A stretch of DNA of 60,492 bases from Anaerolineales bacterium (GTDB taxonomy: Bacteria; Chloroflexota; Anaerolineae; Anaerolineales; UBA4823). The position numbers were made by a program, and so were the translations under genes. The DNA lies in NCBI GenBank assembly GCA_016935755.1, contig JAFGQI010000021.1:1-60492 (forward strand), written 5' to 3'. Shown here piece by piece: positions 8,679-17,681 of this stretch (the stretch's first letter is position 1; each line of letters begins with the position of its first letter). Below the pieces are notes generated by a model. That model had not been told where the DNA came from. It worked only from the letters and a program-made list of their open reading frames with translations, and searched no databases.

Positions 8679-11600
8679 ATGAGTGATTTTCTTTTTCGTG
8701 GCTCTCTCTCTGAACTGGATCCGAGCGTTTATGATCTCACCCAGCTCGAAGCTGAGCGCCAGGTGCGTAAGCTGATCCTGATCCCCAGCGAGAGCCAGGC
8801 GCCATTGGCAGTGCGCGAAGCGCTGGCATCGGCCTTTCAGAATATTTATGCTGAAGGTTACCCGGATGAGGAGACCCGCTTCATGGTGGAAGCGGACATC
8901 CTGGATTATAAAGCCAGGTTGGGGCATTTCCGCCGTTTTGCGGATCCGCGCTATTACAAAGGAGTAGAGTACGCCGATATCGTTGAAGCCCTGGCGCGTC
9001 GGCGCTGCGCAGAAGCTTTTGCAGCCAATGGCGTTCCGCCGGAAGCAATTTTTGTCAATGTGCAGGCGCTTTCTGGCGGCCCAGCCAATAATGCTGTATA
9101 TCATGCCTTGATGAATCCCGGGGATACGTTCATGGGCATGAATCTGCTGCATGGGGGACACCTGTCGCATGGATCATCGGTCAACCGCTCAGGAAAATAT
9201 TACAACGCAGTGCATTACACCATCGACCCCCAGACCGAACAGATCAATTACGACCAGGTGGAAGAACTGGCTCTCCAGCATAAGCCAAAGTTCATCATCG
9301 CTGGTTATTCCTCCTACCCCTGGGCAGTGGACTGGAAGCGTTTTCGCGAGATTGCCAAATCGGTTGGCGCCTACCTGTTCGCCGATATTGCCCATGTGGC
9401 GGGGCTGGTGGCTGGCGGGGTATACCCCTCGCCGGTTGGTTATGCTGATGTGATCACCTTCACCACCCATAAATCGCTGTGCGGTCCGCGTGGCGCCTGC
9501 ATCCTGACCACGGATGCAGCCCTGGCGCGCAAGATTGACCGGGCAGTGTTCCCTGGCGAGCAGGGCGGCCCGCACGTCAATGTGTTTGCAGCCATTGCTC
9601 TGACGTTCAAACTCGCCCAGACCGATCAGTTCCGCCAGCTGCAGAGCCAGATTATCAAGAACTGTGCGGTCTTCACCGACCGGCTGCGCGAGCATGGATT
9701 TCGCATCCCGTACGGGGGAACGAACACCCACCTGATGAATCTGGACTGCGGAACAGTCCACGGTCCAGATGGGACAACCCTCTCAGGTGATCAGGCGGCG
9801 CGCATCCTGGATATTGCCGGGATCGTGGTCAACCGCAATACCATCCCGGGCGATAAGTCGGCCCTGGATCCTTCGGGCGTCCGCATGGGCACGCCCTGGG
9901 TGACTCAGCGCGGGCTAAAGGAAAAGGAGATGGTGGCGTTAGCGGATATCATCTCCGACCTGCTTAAAGCTACCACCCCATATTCTCTGGAAGGCCGCAA
10001 GAGCGCTCTGCGCCGCGCTAAGGTGGATTTCACCGTCCTTGAGGATGCCCGGCTGCGCGTCCGTGAGCTGGCTGATCTGGCAGGGGCAGATTTTGAGCCC
10101 TCTAAGCACGGTTATCCCCATTTTTATTATCTGGATGAGAAACCTGCCGGCAAACGAGCTTCATATCAAATCAGCGGCCAGCGCGTGCGCTCTTTCTTGA
10201 ATTATGCCCTATCCAGCGATGTTGAGTCCCTCCTGCCGGGCAAGAGTCAGGCGACCCACCTGTTTACACCGCAGGGAGAAGTGGATGGCGCATTGACCTG
10301 CGTTGACCCATACACATTTACTCTCACGGTGGAATCCGAACGGGCAGGGCTGGTCTCCACCTGGCTGCGTGATCTGGCCGACGGTTATGTCGCTTTCGAT
10401 GAAGATCCGCTGCGCAAGCTGCCTGGGCCGGTGTATGTGAGCAGCCTCAAAGTCGCTTCCCGGGTTGCCCCGAAGGGCAATTCCACAGCTGCCTGTAAAC
10501 CCTATTTCCTTTTCTCGCCAAAACAGAAGGGAAAGCCATTGCCAGCCTTCACTTTCCAGGCGGCAGAAGTCGGCTTACGTCGCACACCGGTTTATGAAGT
10601 GCACAAAAAGCTGGGCGCTAAGTTGATCCCCTTTGCAGGTTGGGAGATGCCAGTGTGGTATTCCTCGGTATTGGAAGAACACCTGGCAGTTCGTCAGGCG
10701 GCGGGTCTGTTTGATGTAGCGCATATGGGGGTATATCAGGTGGAAGGCCCGGACGCCGAAGTCTTCCTGGACAGTGTGGTTGGGAATGATATTGGCCTGC
10801 TTGGGATAGGCGAATCATGTTATTCGCACTTGCTCACCCCAGATGCCGAGGTGATTGATGATCTGCTGGTTTACCGGCGAGGAGCAGAGAAGTTTTTGGT
10901 GGTGGTCAATGCTTCTAATGATGATAAAGACTGGGCCTGGTTGAACGCAGTTAAAGACGGCCTGGTGAGAGTCAGCAATGAGCGACCCTGCACACGTGCC
11001 TTTGGGCGGAATGCGGTTTTACGCAACCTGCGCGATCCAAAAGAAGGCGCTGACATGCGCGTTGATATTGCTCTGCAAGGACCACGGGCGCGCGATATTC
11101 TCCTGGCAATGGGAGTGGATGCAGATACCCGTAAACGCATCCTGGCGCTGAAGCGCACCGAGTTATGTGACGCTGTGGTGGGCGGTTTCGATCTGATCGT
11201 CTCGCGCACCGGCTATACTGGCGAAAAAATGGCTTTTGAGCTGTTTGTCCACCCGGAGCGGGCGGCAGATTTGTTCACTGCCTTGCTCAAGTCAGGGGAA
11301 CCCTTCGGGATAAAACCGATTGGATTGGGGGCGCGCGATTCGCTGCGCACGGAGGCTGGGCTGCCGCTCTATGGGCAGGAGATGGGCCTGGGTTCGGGCA
11401 TGCGCGGGCATGTTGATCTGGGCGTCGCCGAAGGCGGCTTCGGCAGCTATGTTAAGACCTACAAACCCTGGTTTATCGGTAGGGAAGCCTACCTGGAGCG
11501 TGAGAAATCGCGCCCTGGAGAGGTGGTTCGTTTCCGCTTTACAGAAAAGGGGGTGCGCATGGCCCATCATGGTGATCCGGTGGTTGACCATCGTGGACGG

Positions 11601-11816
11601 GTGATTGGCTGGGTGACCAGCTGCGCAGTGGACAGCGAGGGCATGCTCACTGGCCAGGCATATCTGGTGGATGCCAGTGGTTTCCCGGAGGGCAATCCGA
11701 TCTCTATTTATCAATCGGCTGCGCAGAAAGCGGGCAAGGCGCCAGCTGAATTTCAGGTTGGCGACAAGGCTGTGGTACCAACACCGGCAGTAGTGATCAG
11801 CCGGTTCCCAAAATAG
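8679..11816 (+). CDS. Fused serine hydroxymethyltransferase-aminomethyltransferase (GlyA-GcvT)
   Basis: 1045 residues in one frame. Residues 1 to about 475 are serine hydroxymethyltransferase, with the PLP lysine at K265 in TTHKSLCGPRG; the usual LIASEN motif is changed to LIPSES. Residues from about 635 to 1040 are a full T-protein of the glycine cleavage system, with IDDLLVYR, ALQGPRARDIL, SRTGYTGE and GLGARDSLRTEAGLPLYG. Between them, about 497-600 resemble the T-protein N-terminal half again in degenerate form. Both activities share tetrahydrofolate: one makes glycine and 5,10-methylene-THF from serine, the other releases the methylene group from the aminomethylated H-protein. No gcvH or gcvP is in the window. 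The AGGAG site fixes the ATG. Confidence 0.9.
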   Translation: MSDFLFRGSLSELDPSVYDLTQLEAERQVRKLILIPSESQAPLAVREALASAFQNIYAEGYPDEETRFMVEADILDYKARLGHFRRFADPRYYKGVEYADIVEALARRRCAEAFAANGVPPEAIFVNVQALSGGPANNAVYHALMNPGDTFMGMNLLHGGHLSHGSSVNRSGKYYNAVHYTIDPQTEQINYDQVEELALQHKPKFIIAGYSSYPWAVDWKRFREIAKSVGAYLFADIAHVAGLVAGGVYPSPVGYADVITFTTHKSLCGPRGACILTTDAALARKIDRAVFPGEQGGPHVNVFAAIALTFKLAQTDQFRQLQSQIIKNCAVFTDRLREHGFRIPYGGTNTHLMNLDCGTVHGPDGTTLSGDQAARILDIAGIVVNRNTIPGDKSALDPSGVRMGTPWVTQRGLKEKEMVALADIISDLLKATTPYSLEGRKSALRRAKVDFTVLEDARLRVRELADLAGADFEPSKHGYPHFYYLDEKPAGKRASYQISGQRVRSFLNYALSSDVESLLPGKSQATHLFTPQGEVDGALTCVDPYTFTLTVESERAGLVSTWLRDLADGYVAFDEDPLRKLPGPVYVSSLKVASRVAPKGNSTAACKPYFLFSPKQKGKPLPAFTFQAAEVGLRRTPVYEVHKKLGAKLIPFAGWEMPVWYSSVLEEHLAVRQAAGLFDVAHMGVYQVEGPDAEVFLDSVVGNDIGLLGIGESCYSHLLTPDAEVIDDLLVYRRGAEKFLVVVNASNDDKDWAWLNAVKDGLVRVSNERPCTRAFGRNAVLRNLRDPKEGADMRVDIALQGPRARDILLAMGVDADTRKRILALKRTELCDAVVGGFDLIVSRTGYTGEKMAFELFVHPERAADLFTALLKSGEPFGIKPIGLGARDSLRTEAGLPLYGQEMGLGSGMRGHVDLGVAEGGFGSYVKTYKPWFIGREAYLEREKSRPGEVVRFRFTEKGVRMAHHGDPVVDHRGRVIGWVTSCAVDSEGMLTGQAYLVDASGFPEGNPISIYQSAAQKAGKAPAEFQVGDKAVVPTPAVVISRFPK

Positions 11817-11840
11817 AGGCAAATACATAAGGAGATAAAA

Positions 11841-13073
11841 ATGCAGACCCCTTGGGATCATCGCTTTGCACAGCGAACCCATAAAATGGGCAGCTCAGCC
11901 ATTCGCGAACTGCTCAAATTAACAGAACAACCGGATATTATCTCGTTTGGGGGCGGAATGCCTGCTCCGGATGTCTTCCCGATTGAGGAATTCAGGGAAG
12001 CCTGTGATCGCGTGTTGAAGGATTATGGAGCTCAAGCTCTGCAGTATGGCCCCACCGAAGGATACAAACCGCTGCGTGAGTTAATCGTGAGACATACGGC
12101 GCGGTATGGCATCGAGGTCACCCCAGATAACATCCTGGTAACCTCCGGTTCTCAGCAGGCGCTGGATTTGCTGGGTAAGATTCTGATCAATCCTGGTGAT
12201 TGCATCCTGGTAGAGTCGCCCACTTACCTGGGAGCGCTGCAAGCCTGGGCTGCTTATGGGGCTGAGTATGTAACTGTGCCAATGGATGAATATGGCATGA
12301 TCACCGATGCCCTGGAAGAAGCCCTGCGCAGCGGACCAAAATTCATTTATGTTTTGCCTAATTTTCAGAATCCCAGCGGGGTGACCCTTACCCTGGAACG
12401 CCGTAAAAAGGTGATTGAATTGGCTGACCGGTATGGTGTCCCGATTGTGGAGGACGACCCCTATGGGCAGCTGCGCTATGAGGGCGAGCACCTCCCCTCG
12501 ATTGTTGTCATGGACAGCCAGGGACGCAGCCCTTCAGCCTGTTATGGCGGAAACGTAATCTACTTGAGCACATTCTCGAAAATCCTGGCTCCAGGTATCC
12601 GTCTGGCCTGGGTGGTGGCGCCGCCAGAAGTGATTCGAAAATTAACTCAGGCCAAACAAGGCGCTGATCTGCATACTGCCAGCTTCAACCAGATTGTGGC
12701 TTATGAAGTATCGCGCGGCGGTTTCATTGACCAGCATGTCAAATTAATCCGCCAGGTGTATGGGGAGAGGCGAGATGTAATGCTGGCTGCCATGGACGGC
12801 TACTTCCCACCGGGCGTGGAGTGGACTCACCCGGAGGGCGGCTTATTCCTGTGGGCTACTCTGCCCGAAAGTATGAATTCTGCTGAGGTGCTCAAAGGGG
12901 CCATTCAGCAGCACGTAGCCTTTGTCCCCGGTGCGCCTTTCTATCCGTTGGGCGGCGGGCACAATACCATGCGGCTCAATTTTTCCCATGCTTCGCCAGA
13001 AAAAATCACCGAGGGCATCGCCCGTCTCGGGCGCGTCCTGTATGAATATTTGGGCGAGCCAATCACCAGATAA
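11841..13073 (+). CDS. PLP-dependent aminotransferase, 2-aminoadipate/aromatic (LysN-like) type
   Basis: 410-residue class I/II fold-type I aminotransferase, full length. The cofactor lysine is K247 in STFSKILAPGIRLAW, with other family motifs PDIISFGGGMPAPD, SGSQQALDL, LPNFQNPSG and EDDPYGQLRYEG. The set matches the branch containing 2-aminoadipate aminotransferase (LysN) and related broad-specificity enzymes that use 2-oxoglutarate. It follows the GlyA-GcvT fusion by 24 bp with an AAGGAGA site, so the two are probably co-transcribed, and a strong terminator follows. Its physiological amino donor is not decided by the sequence; a link to one-carbon or glycine metabolism comes from position only. 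Confidence 0.88.
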   Translation: MQTPWDHRFAQRTHKMGSSAIRELLKLTEQPDIISFGGGMPAPDVFPIEEFREACDRVLKDYGAQALQYGPTEGYKPLRELIVRHTARYGIEVTPDNILVTSGSQQALDLLGKILINPGDCILVESPTYLGALQAWAAYGAEYVTVPMDEYGMITDALEEALRSGPKFIYVLPNFQNPSGVTLTLERRKKVIELADRYGVPIVEDDPYGQLRYEGEHLPSIVVMDSQGRSPSACYGGNVIYLSTFSKILAPGIRLAWVVAPPEVIRKLTQAKQGADLHTASFNQIVAYEVSRGGFIDQHVKLIRQVYGERRDVMLAAMDGYFPPGVEWTHPEGGLFLWATLPESMNSAEVLKGAIQQHVAFVPGAPFYPLGGGHNTMRLNFSHASPEKITEGIARLGRVLYEYLGEPITR

Positions 13074-13082
13074 TCACGAAAG

Positions 13083-13113
13083 AACAGGAGGCGGAACACC
13101 GCCTCCTGTTTTG
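13083..13113. terminator. Intrinsic terminator between convergent genes
   Basis: A 12-bp perfect stem, AACAGGAGGCGG (13083-13094) and CCGCCTCCTGTT (13099-13110), with an AACA loop, ends in a short T run on the plus strand. On the minus strand the tail is TTCTTTCG, so it may also serve the FKBP gene, making it bidirectional. Confidence 0.85.
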
Positions 13114-13119
13114 TTGAAT

Positions 13120-13623
13120 CTACTTAATTTCTAGCAGTTCGACCTCAAAGGTCAGGGTCGCGTTTTGGGGGATTACGGGAGGGTAACCGTCTATGCCGTA
13201 AGCCAGATCTGGCGGGATTTCCAGCCTGCGCTTACCTCCGACTTTCATCCCGGTAACCCCTTCATCCCATCCCCGGATCACCCTCCCTGCGCCCAGGATG
13301 AACTCGAAAGGCGTACCTCGATCAACAGATGAATCAAACTTGGTGCCATCTGCCAGCCAGCCGGTATAGTGCACACTGACCGTATCCCCGGTCTTGGCCT
13401 CGGCGCCTTTTCCGGCAACCAGATCAAGATATTTCAGGCCTGAGGTGGTGGTAATCATATCGCCAGATATCTTGCCAGGTGAATCGCCATTGGCAGACAG
13501 GCTGCTGAATATGAAATAAGAGATCACTGCCAGGATGAGCACAGCAACGATGATGAGGATCATACGCTGGTTGCGTTGGCGGGCAGCGCGACGGCGGGCG
13601 CGTTCAGAACGTAGGGAAGACAT
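13120..13623 (-). CDS. Membrane-anchored FKBP-type peptidyl-prolyl isomerase
   Basis: 167 residues from the ATG at 13623, which has a GAGG site; a TTG at 13662 would add 13 residues but has no such site. A very basic N-terminal tail ([16 protein letters not shown]) precedes one membrane helix of about 20 residues, then a short linker and one FKBP domain ([52 protein letters not shown]). The arginine-rich start should stay inside, putting the isomerase outside the membrane. It probably helps fold exported proteins. It converges on the aminotransferase across the shared terminator. Confidence 0.88.
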   Translation of the reverse strand: MSSLRSERARRRAARQRNQRMILIIVAVLILAVISYFIFSSLSANGDSPGKISGDMITTTSGLKYLDLVAGKGAEAKTGDTVSVHYTGWLADGTKFDSSVDRGTPFEFILGAGRVIRGWDEGVTGMKVGGKRRLEIPPDLAYGIDGYPPVIPQNATLTFEVELLEIK

Positions 13624-13751
13624 AAGCAACCTCGAGGTAGATAAGATGGTTTCTGGAATCAAAATATATCATAAAAACACATTTACAAGGTATACTTTAG
13701 CTTCGTAAATCTAATCAAACCAGATTGCAACGAAGGGAAAAGATAGATACG

Positions 13752-15026
13752 ATGGATGCTTTTCCGCCTCCGGGTTATATTCAAACCTCATCGATGATTG
13801 ATGGCATTGAAGTCTACATGCCTGCTCCTGCTGATGCAGGACCGCAGCAGGAGGTGGTGGATTTTAAGTGCCCCCAATGTGGCGCTGCGACCGCCTTCAG
13901 CGCAGCCGATGGCGGGCTGACCTGTTCACACTGCGGGTATTATGAAGCGCCGCAGTTGCCCATCGTGGGCAGAGGCGCGGATCAGTTTGAGTTCACGGTC
14001 GAAACCATACAGCGAGCGGCGCAGGGATGGGGGGAGGAACGTAAAGAAATGGCCTGCCAGAATTGCGGCGCTTTGACCACCCTCTCTGTGGATAGCCTGG
14101 CGCATACCTGCCCATTTTGTGGATCGAATAAAGTCATCCAGCGCCAGGCGCCGCAAGATGTGCTGCGGCCGCGCTTTCTGATCCCTTTCAAATTTGAACC
14201 GGCTGCTTGCGTCCAAAAAGCGCGAGCATGGCTGGGCAGCAGTTGGATGGTGCCTGCCGGCTTGAAGACCGCTGCTGCTCTGGAGAATTTCACTGCGGTC
14301 TACCTGCCTTTCTGGACTTTCGACGCGCTAACAAACGCCGATTGGAAGGCTGAGGTTGGGCATATTCAGACGGAAAGCTACTACGAGAATGGCGAGCGGA
14401 AGCAGCGCACAGTTACGGTGTGGCGATGGGAGTCGGGGCATGTCCAACTGACCATTGATGATCTGGTGGTGGATGGCACCGGACGCCTGAGCGCAGTGCT
14501 GCTTGGGCGCATCCGCGATTTTAACCTGGCCGAATTAACGCCTTACGAGCCGAAATTTCTGGCTGGGCTTCAGGCCCAGGCCTATGATATCCCGTTGGAG
14601 AAAGCCTGGGAGTTGGGGCGTGAGAAGATGCGCGAGCAGACGCGCAAAGCCTGCATTGAGAGGGCCAGCACTTCCCTGGTGAGAAATTTCAGCATGACCC
14701 TGGATTTTGCTGATGAGAGCTGGCGTTATCTCCTGCTGCCTGTCTATCTCAATACATATGCTTATGAAGGGAAGAGCTATCAGATGATGGTGAATGGGCA
14801 GACGGGCAGCATTGCCGGACAACGTCCGGCGGATTGGAATAAGATTTGGTTGTTGATCGCTGCGATCCTGGCGCCAGGGGTTCTGTTGGGGTTATTGGGC
14901 CTGATAACCATCCCTATTGCAGGAATAGGGGTTGGCATTGGAGGCGTGGGACTGGTGTTGTTATTGATTGGCCTGGTGATTGCGATTATCATCCTGGCTC
15001 AGGCAGTGAAGATGGAGGAGATTTAA
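13752..15026 (+). CDS. Zinc-ribbon membrane protein with C-terminal helices
   Basis: 424 residues from the ATG at 13752; a TTG at 13725 is possible but less likely. Two zinc ribbons lie near the N-terminus: CPQCG...CSHCG and CQNCG...CPFCG. A long middle region with YLPFWTFDA and YLLLPVYLNTYAYEG follows, then two closely spaced glycine/isoleucine-rich membrane helices near the C-terminus. This is the layout of poorly described membrane zinc-ribbon proteins found in many bacteria. It sits 3 bp ahead of a shorter relative (15029-16177) that has the same LLLLPVY motif and paired helices, so the two may form a complex. Function is unknown. Confidence 0.7.
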   Translation: MDAFPPPGYIQTSSMIDGIEVYMPAPADAGPQQEVVDFKCPQCGAATAFSAADGGLTCSHCGYYEAPQLPIVGRGADQFEFTVETIQRAAQGWGEERKEMACQNCGALTTLSVDSLAHTCPFCGSNKVIQRQAPQDVLRPRFLIPFKFEPAACVQKARAWLGSSWMVPAGLKTAAALENFTAVYLPFWTFDALTNADWKAEVGHIQTESYYENGERKQRTVTVWRWESGHVQLTIDDLVVDGTGRLSAVLLGRIRDFNLAELTPYEPKFLAGLQAQAYDIPLEKAWELGREKMREQTRKACIERASTSLVRNFSMTLDFADESWRYLLLPVYLNTYAYEGKSYQMMVNGQTGSIAGQRPADWNKIWLLIAAILAPGVLLGLLGLITIPIAGIGVGIGGVGLVLLLIGLVIAIIILAQAVKMEEI

Positions 15027-15028
15027 CC

Positions 15029-16177
15029 ATGGATACGAATCCCGATTCTTCCCAACAAGATCAATCCATGAACTCCTCGACAGCTGGCGCTGCCGAGGCG
15101 CCGAAGACAGGTTGGGGCATGGATTTTGAGGTCGCCGTGTGTGAGCGCTGTGATTGGAGCTATCTGATGCCCACAGGCAGCCTGCCTCAGACCTGTCCGC
15201 ACTGCTTCCAGGCCCATCTGACATCCCTTGGAGAGCAGCTTCAAGAACTGCCCTATATCAAGCCACCTGAGCTATGTTTGCCATTTACACTTTCGAGCGC
15301 CCGTTTAGCGCAATCTATTGAGAGTTTTGCGCGAGGCATTCCGTTCGCGCCAGCGGATCTCAATCCGAAAACACTGCAGAGCCGCCTGCGGCGGGTTTAT
15401 CTGCCCATGTGGCTGGTGGATGCCCAGGTTAAAGCAAGTTGGCAGGCAGAAGCAGGCTTTGATTACCAGGTTGTCAGCCACCAGGATCGTTACCAGGATT
15501 ATGGGGGCTGGACATCGCAAGAGGTCAAGGAAGGGCGAGTGCGTTGGGAGCCGCGTCTCGGGCGGCTGGATCGTACATATAGCAATATTCCCGTACCAGC
15601 CCTGGGTGAAGAGGGCCGCATACAGTCAGCATTGGGTGCTTACGCCCTGGATGATGCCCGTCCCTACCTCCCTGAGACACTGTCGGGATCGTTCGTTCGC
15701 TTGCCAAACCGGACGCCCGAGGATTCCTGGAGTGATGCCAAACCAGCCATCCAGCAGGCCGCGGCTGAGGAATGCGGAGATGCAGCCAGCGCTGACCATA
15801 TCCGCTCTTTCCGTTGGAGCCCTGAGTTCGCCAGCCAGAATTGGACGCTGCTGCTGCTGCCTGTCTACGCCAGTTATTACCAGGATGATGAGGGCAAGCC
15901 TCAGCCGGTGCTGCTGCATGGTAGAACTGGGAGGTTGAGCGGGGCGCGTCGCGCTTCGCCGAAACGAGCCCAATCCACCGCCCTGAGTATGCTGGCGGCT
16001 GCCCTGGTTTTTGGCCTGATCGCCATGGTGATCTTGCTGGTTGGGATCGCCATGCCCGCTTTGCTGGCGATCGGTGTGATCGTCCTGGTATTTGCCCTGC
16101 TGGTTGGGCTTGGGGCAATCTACCCGTTGGCAGCAGTCTGGTGGTTCAATCGGCAGGAGAGGCCAGGCCAGATCTAA
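15029..16177 (+). CDS. Zinc-ribbon membrane protein, paralogue of the upstream gene
   Basis: 382 residues from the ATG at 15029, with a GGAGGAG site overlapping the end of the previous gene. One zinc ribbon near residue 40 (CERCDWSYLMPTGSLPQTCPHC) is followed by a region with LRRVYLPMWLVDAQ and WTLLLLPVYASYYQDDEG that parallels the upstream protein, then two C-terminal membrane helices. The start is fixed by the ribosome site; a longer frame exists upstream but overlaps the first gene. The pair looks like an old tandem duplication now diverged. No catalytic motif is seen and the role is unknown. Confidence 0.72.
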   Translation: MDTNPDSSQQDQSMNSSTAGAAEAPKTGWGMDFEVAVCERCDWSYLMPTGSLPQTCPHCFQAHLTSLGEQLQELPYIKPPELCLPFTLSSARLAQSIESFARGIPFAPADLNPKTLQSRLRRVYLPMWLVDAQVKASWQAEAGFDYQVVSHQDRYQDYGGWTSQEVKEGRVRWEPRLGRLDRTYSNIPVPALGEEGRIQSALGAYALDDARPYLPETLSGSFVRLPNRTPEDSWSDAKPAIQQAAAEECGDAASADHIRSFRWSPEFASQNWTLLLLPVYASYYQDDEGKPQPVLLHGRTGRLSGARRASPKRAQSTALSMLAAALVFGLIAMVILLVGIAMPALLAIGVIVLVFALLVGLGAIYPLAAVWWFNRQERPGQI

Positions 16178-16195
16178 GCAGACGGTTTCCCCGTT

Positions 16196-16684
16196 TTAAT
16201 GGATTATCTCGGCAGGTTCTTGATTCAGTTCTGCCAGCAGGGCGAGTAATTCCTGGTTCTCTGGAATATCCGCCATCGATTTGCCATAATGAACGTAGCG
16301 CACCATGCCTGCTCTATCAACGATCAGCTGGGCTGGCAAACGTCCCAATTTGAACAGGTTAACTTCTTGCCCATAGAGTTTTAAGACCGTATGTTCAGGG
16401 TCTGGCAGACCAACAAAGGGAAGCTGATGATCCTGCCAGTATTTTGAGAATGAAGCCGGCCCCTCTGGCCCAATCACAATTACTTCTGTATCTAACTCAA
16501 CGAAACGCTGATAATCTTGACGCAACTGCGCCATATGTGCCTGGCAGAAGGGTCAGGTGAAGGTGCGGTTAAACACTAATACCACATTTTTCTTTCCGTA
16601 GTAATCGGATAAACGTACGGCTTTGCTTTTGAAGTCTTGCAAAGAAATTTCCGGTGCTTGTGTGTTCAGTTTTACTTGGGACAT
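16196..16684 (-). CDS. Probable selenocysteine-containing peroxiredoxin-like (AhpC/TSA) protein
   Basis: Read from the ATG at 16684, which has an AAGGAA site, the frame gives 162 codons if the TGA at 16553-16555 is decoded. Codon 44 is that TGA, in the context FNRTFT-U-PFCQAHMAQL, where thioredoxin-fold peroxiredoxins have the peroxidatic cysteine (CPFC). The fold continues well past it (VIVIGPEG, LPFVGLPDPEHTVLKLYG, LIVDRAGMVRYVHYG), and C47 remains as a resolving partner. Codon use and family resemblance are unbroken on both sides, which argues against decay. The enzyme would reduce peroxides using thioredoxin-type donors in the cytoplasm. It is last in the SDR/hydrolase operon. A TGC-to-TGA mutation or base error remains the alternative. 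Confidence 0.72.
16518..16533 (-). promoter_or_regulatory. Candidate bacterial SECIS hairpin
   Basis: On the minus strand, 20 bases after the TGA, TGGCGC (16533-16528) pairs with GCGTCA (16523-16518) around an AGTT loop: six pairs, one of them G-U. The loop has a G in its second position, 27 bases from the TGA. Small apical loop, G among its first two bases and this distance fit the described rules for bacterial SECIS elements. The hairpin is short, so this is supportive only. Confidence 0.45.
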
Positions 16685-16722
16685 TTTTTGTTTCCTTAAT
16701 TATTCAAATCTTTGCTTGGCGC

Positions 16723-17673
16723 TTATGGCAGCCTGGCAAGAAAATCCAGGACGGCTTCGAGAAAAGCCTGGGGGCATTCTTCATGCGGCACGTGCCCGCA
16801 GGCCGGGATGACAACCAGTTCTGCGTTAGGCAGTTCGCCTGCCAGCCGGATGCTGTCTTCGGTTGGGACAATGCGATCATCATCGCCGGTAATCACTAAC
16901 ACCGGCAGCTTTAATTGATCCAGTTGTTGGTCTAAATTTAAATCCTGGCTGGCAGTGGTCAGGTGCCATAGGGCGCGGTCCCAATTCTCCACCCGGGTGG
17001 GTTTAATGTAACCTTCCAGCACTTCGGCAGTTATTTTCGAAGGATCATGCCAGGCCTGGTTGATCAGCGTGCTGCCGCGACCGAGGATGTTGCGCGCAAT
17101 CAGCGGGCCGATGCGCTGCATCTGCGGCGTTTTGGCGATGGGCGCGAACCAGCTGGGTGATCCGCCGGTATAGATGGCTGGGTCCACCAGGATCAGCGCC
17201 TGGACGCGCTCTGGATACCGAAGCGCAGTGAGCACAGCAATGCTGCCTCCAGCCGAGTTGCCCACCAGGATGGCTTTTTCGATGTCCAGTTGATCCATCA
17301 GGCCAATGGTGAGTCTGGCCTGGGATTCTGGGCTGTAGGGGTTATCACCTTGCCATTCCATTGGGCGTTCGGTCAGGCCAAAAGCAGGCCGGTCAAAAGC
17401 AACAACCCTATGCTCCTGCCCGAACGGCTCCATCACCTCGCGCCAGGAAAACAGGCTGGCGCCAAAGCCGTGCAGCAGAACCAGAGGTGGATTGCCCCGC
17501 CCGGTTATTTTGTAGTGAACTTGCAAGTCCTCGATATTGATAAAGCGGCTGTCTGCTTCAGCCAGCTGTTCGATCAGTTGGATGCCCTCCAGGGGCGGTA
17601 TCGGCACGAGAAAGGGACCAACTAAAACCAACAGGAATATACAGAAAGCTGTAATGAGAAGAAAGCGTTTCAT
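16723..17673 (-). CDS. Alpha/beta hydrolase with N-terminal membrane anchor
   Basis: 316 residues. Residues 4-27 form a hydrophobic anchor or signal segment. The hydrolase fold follows: LVLLHGFGASLFSW (oxyanion region), nucleophile S140 in VGNSAGGS, acid aspartate in VITGDDDRIVP, and histidine in PACGHVPHEECP near the C-terminus, so the triad is complete. The family includes esterases, lipases, haloperoxidase-like and C-C hydrolases; the substrate is not indicated. It lies 9 bp after the preceding hydrolase gene and 38 bp before the peroxiredoxin gene, in the operon driven from the promoter at 20107-20135. GGGAGGG is present upstream of the ATG. Confidence 0.85.
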   Translation of the reverse strand: MKRFLLITAFCIFLLVLVGPFLVPIPPLEGIQLIEQLAEADSRFINIEDLQVHYKITGRGNPPLVLLHGFGASLFSWREVMEPFGQEHRVVAFDRPAFGLTERPMEWQGDNPYSPESQARLTIGLMDQLDIEKAILVGNSAGGSIAVLTALRYPERVQALILVDPAIYTGGSPSWFAPIAKTPQMQRIGPLIARNILGRGSTLINQAWHDPSKITAEVLEGYIKPTRVENWDRALWHLTTASQDLNLDQQLDQLKLPVLVITGDDDRIVPTEDSIRLAGELPNAELVVIPACGHVPHEECPQAFLEAVLDFLARLP

Positions 17674-17681
17674 ACCAAAAA

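Noticed and set aside
14846..15028. Longer N-terminus of the second zinc-ribbon protein
   Set aside because: It overlaps the first gene and lacks a ribosome site; ATG 15029 has GGAGGAG at the proper distance.
16196..16534. Short 112-residue protein starting at ATG 16534
   Set aside because: It lacks the peroxiredoxin N-terminus and active site and has no ribosome site; the upstream ATG at 16684 with AAGGAA plus one in-frame TGA explains the locus better.
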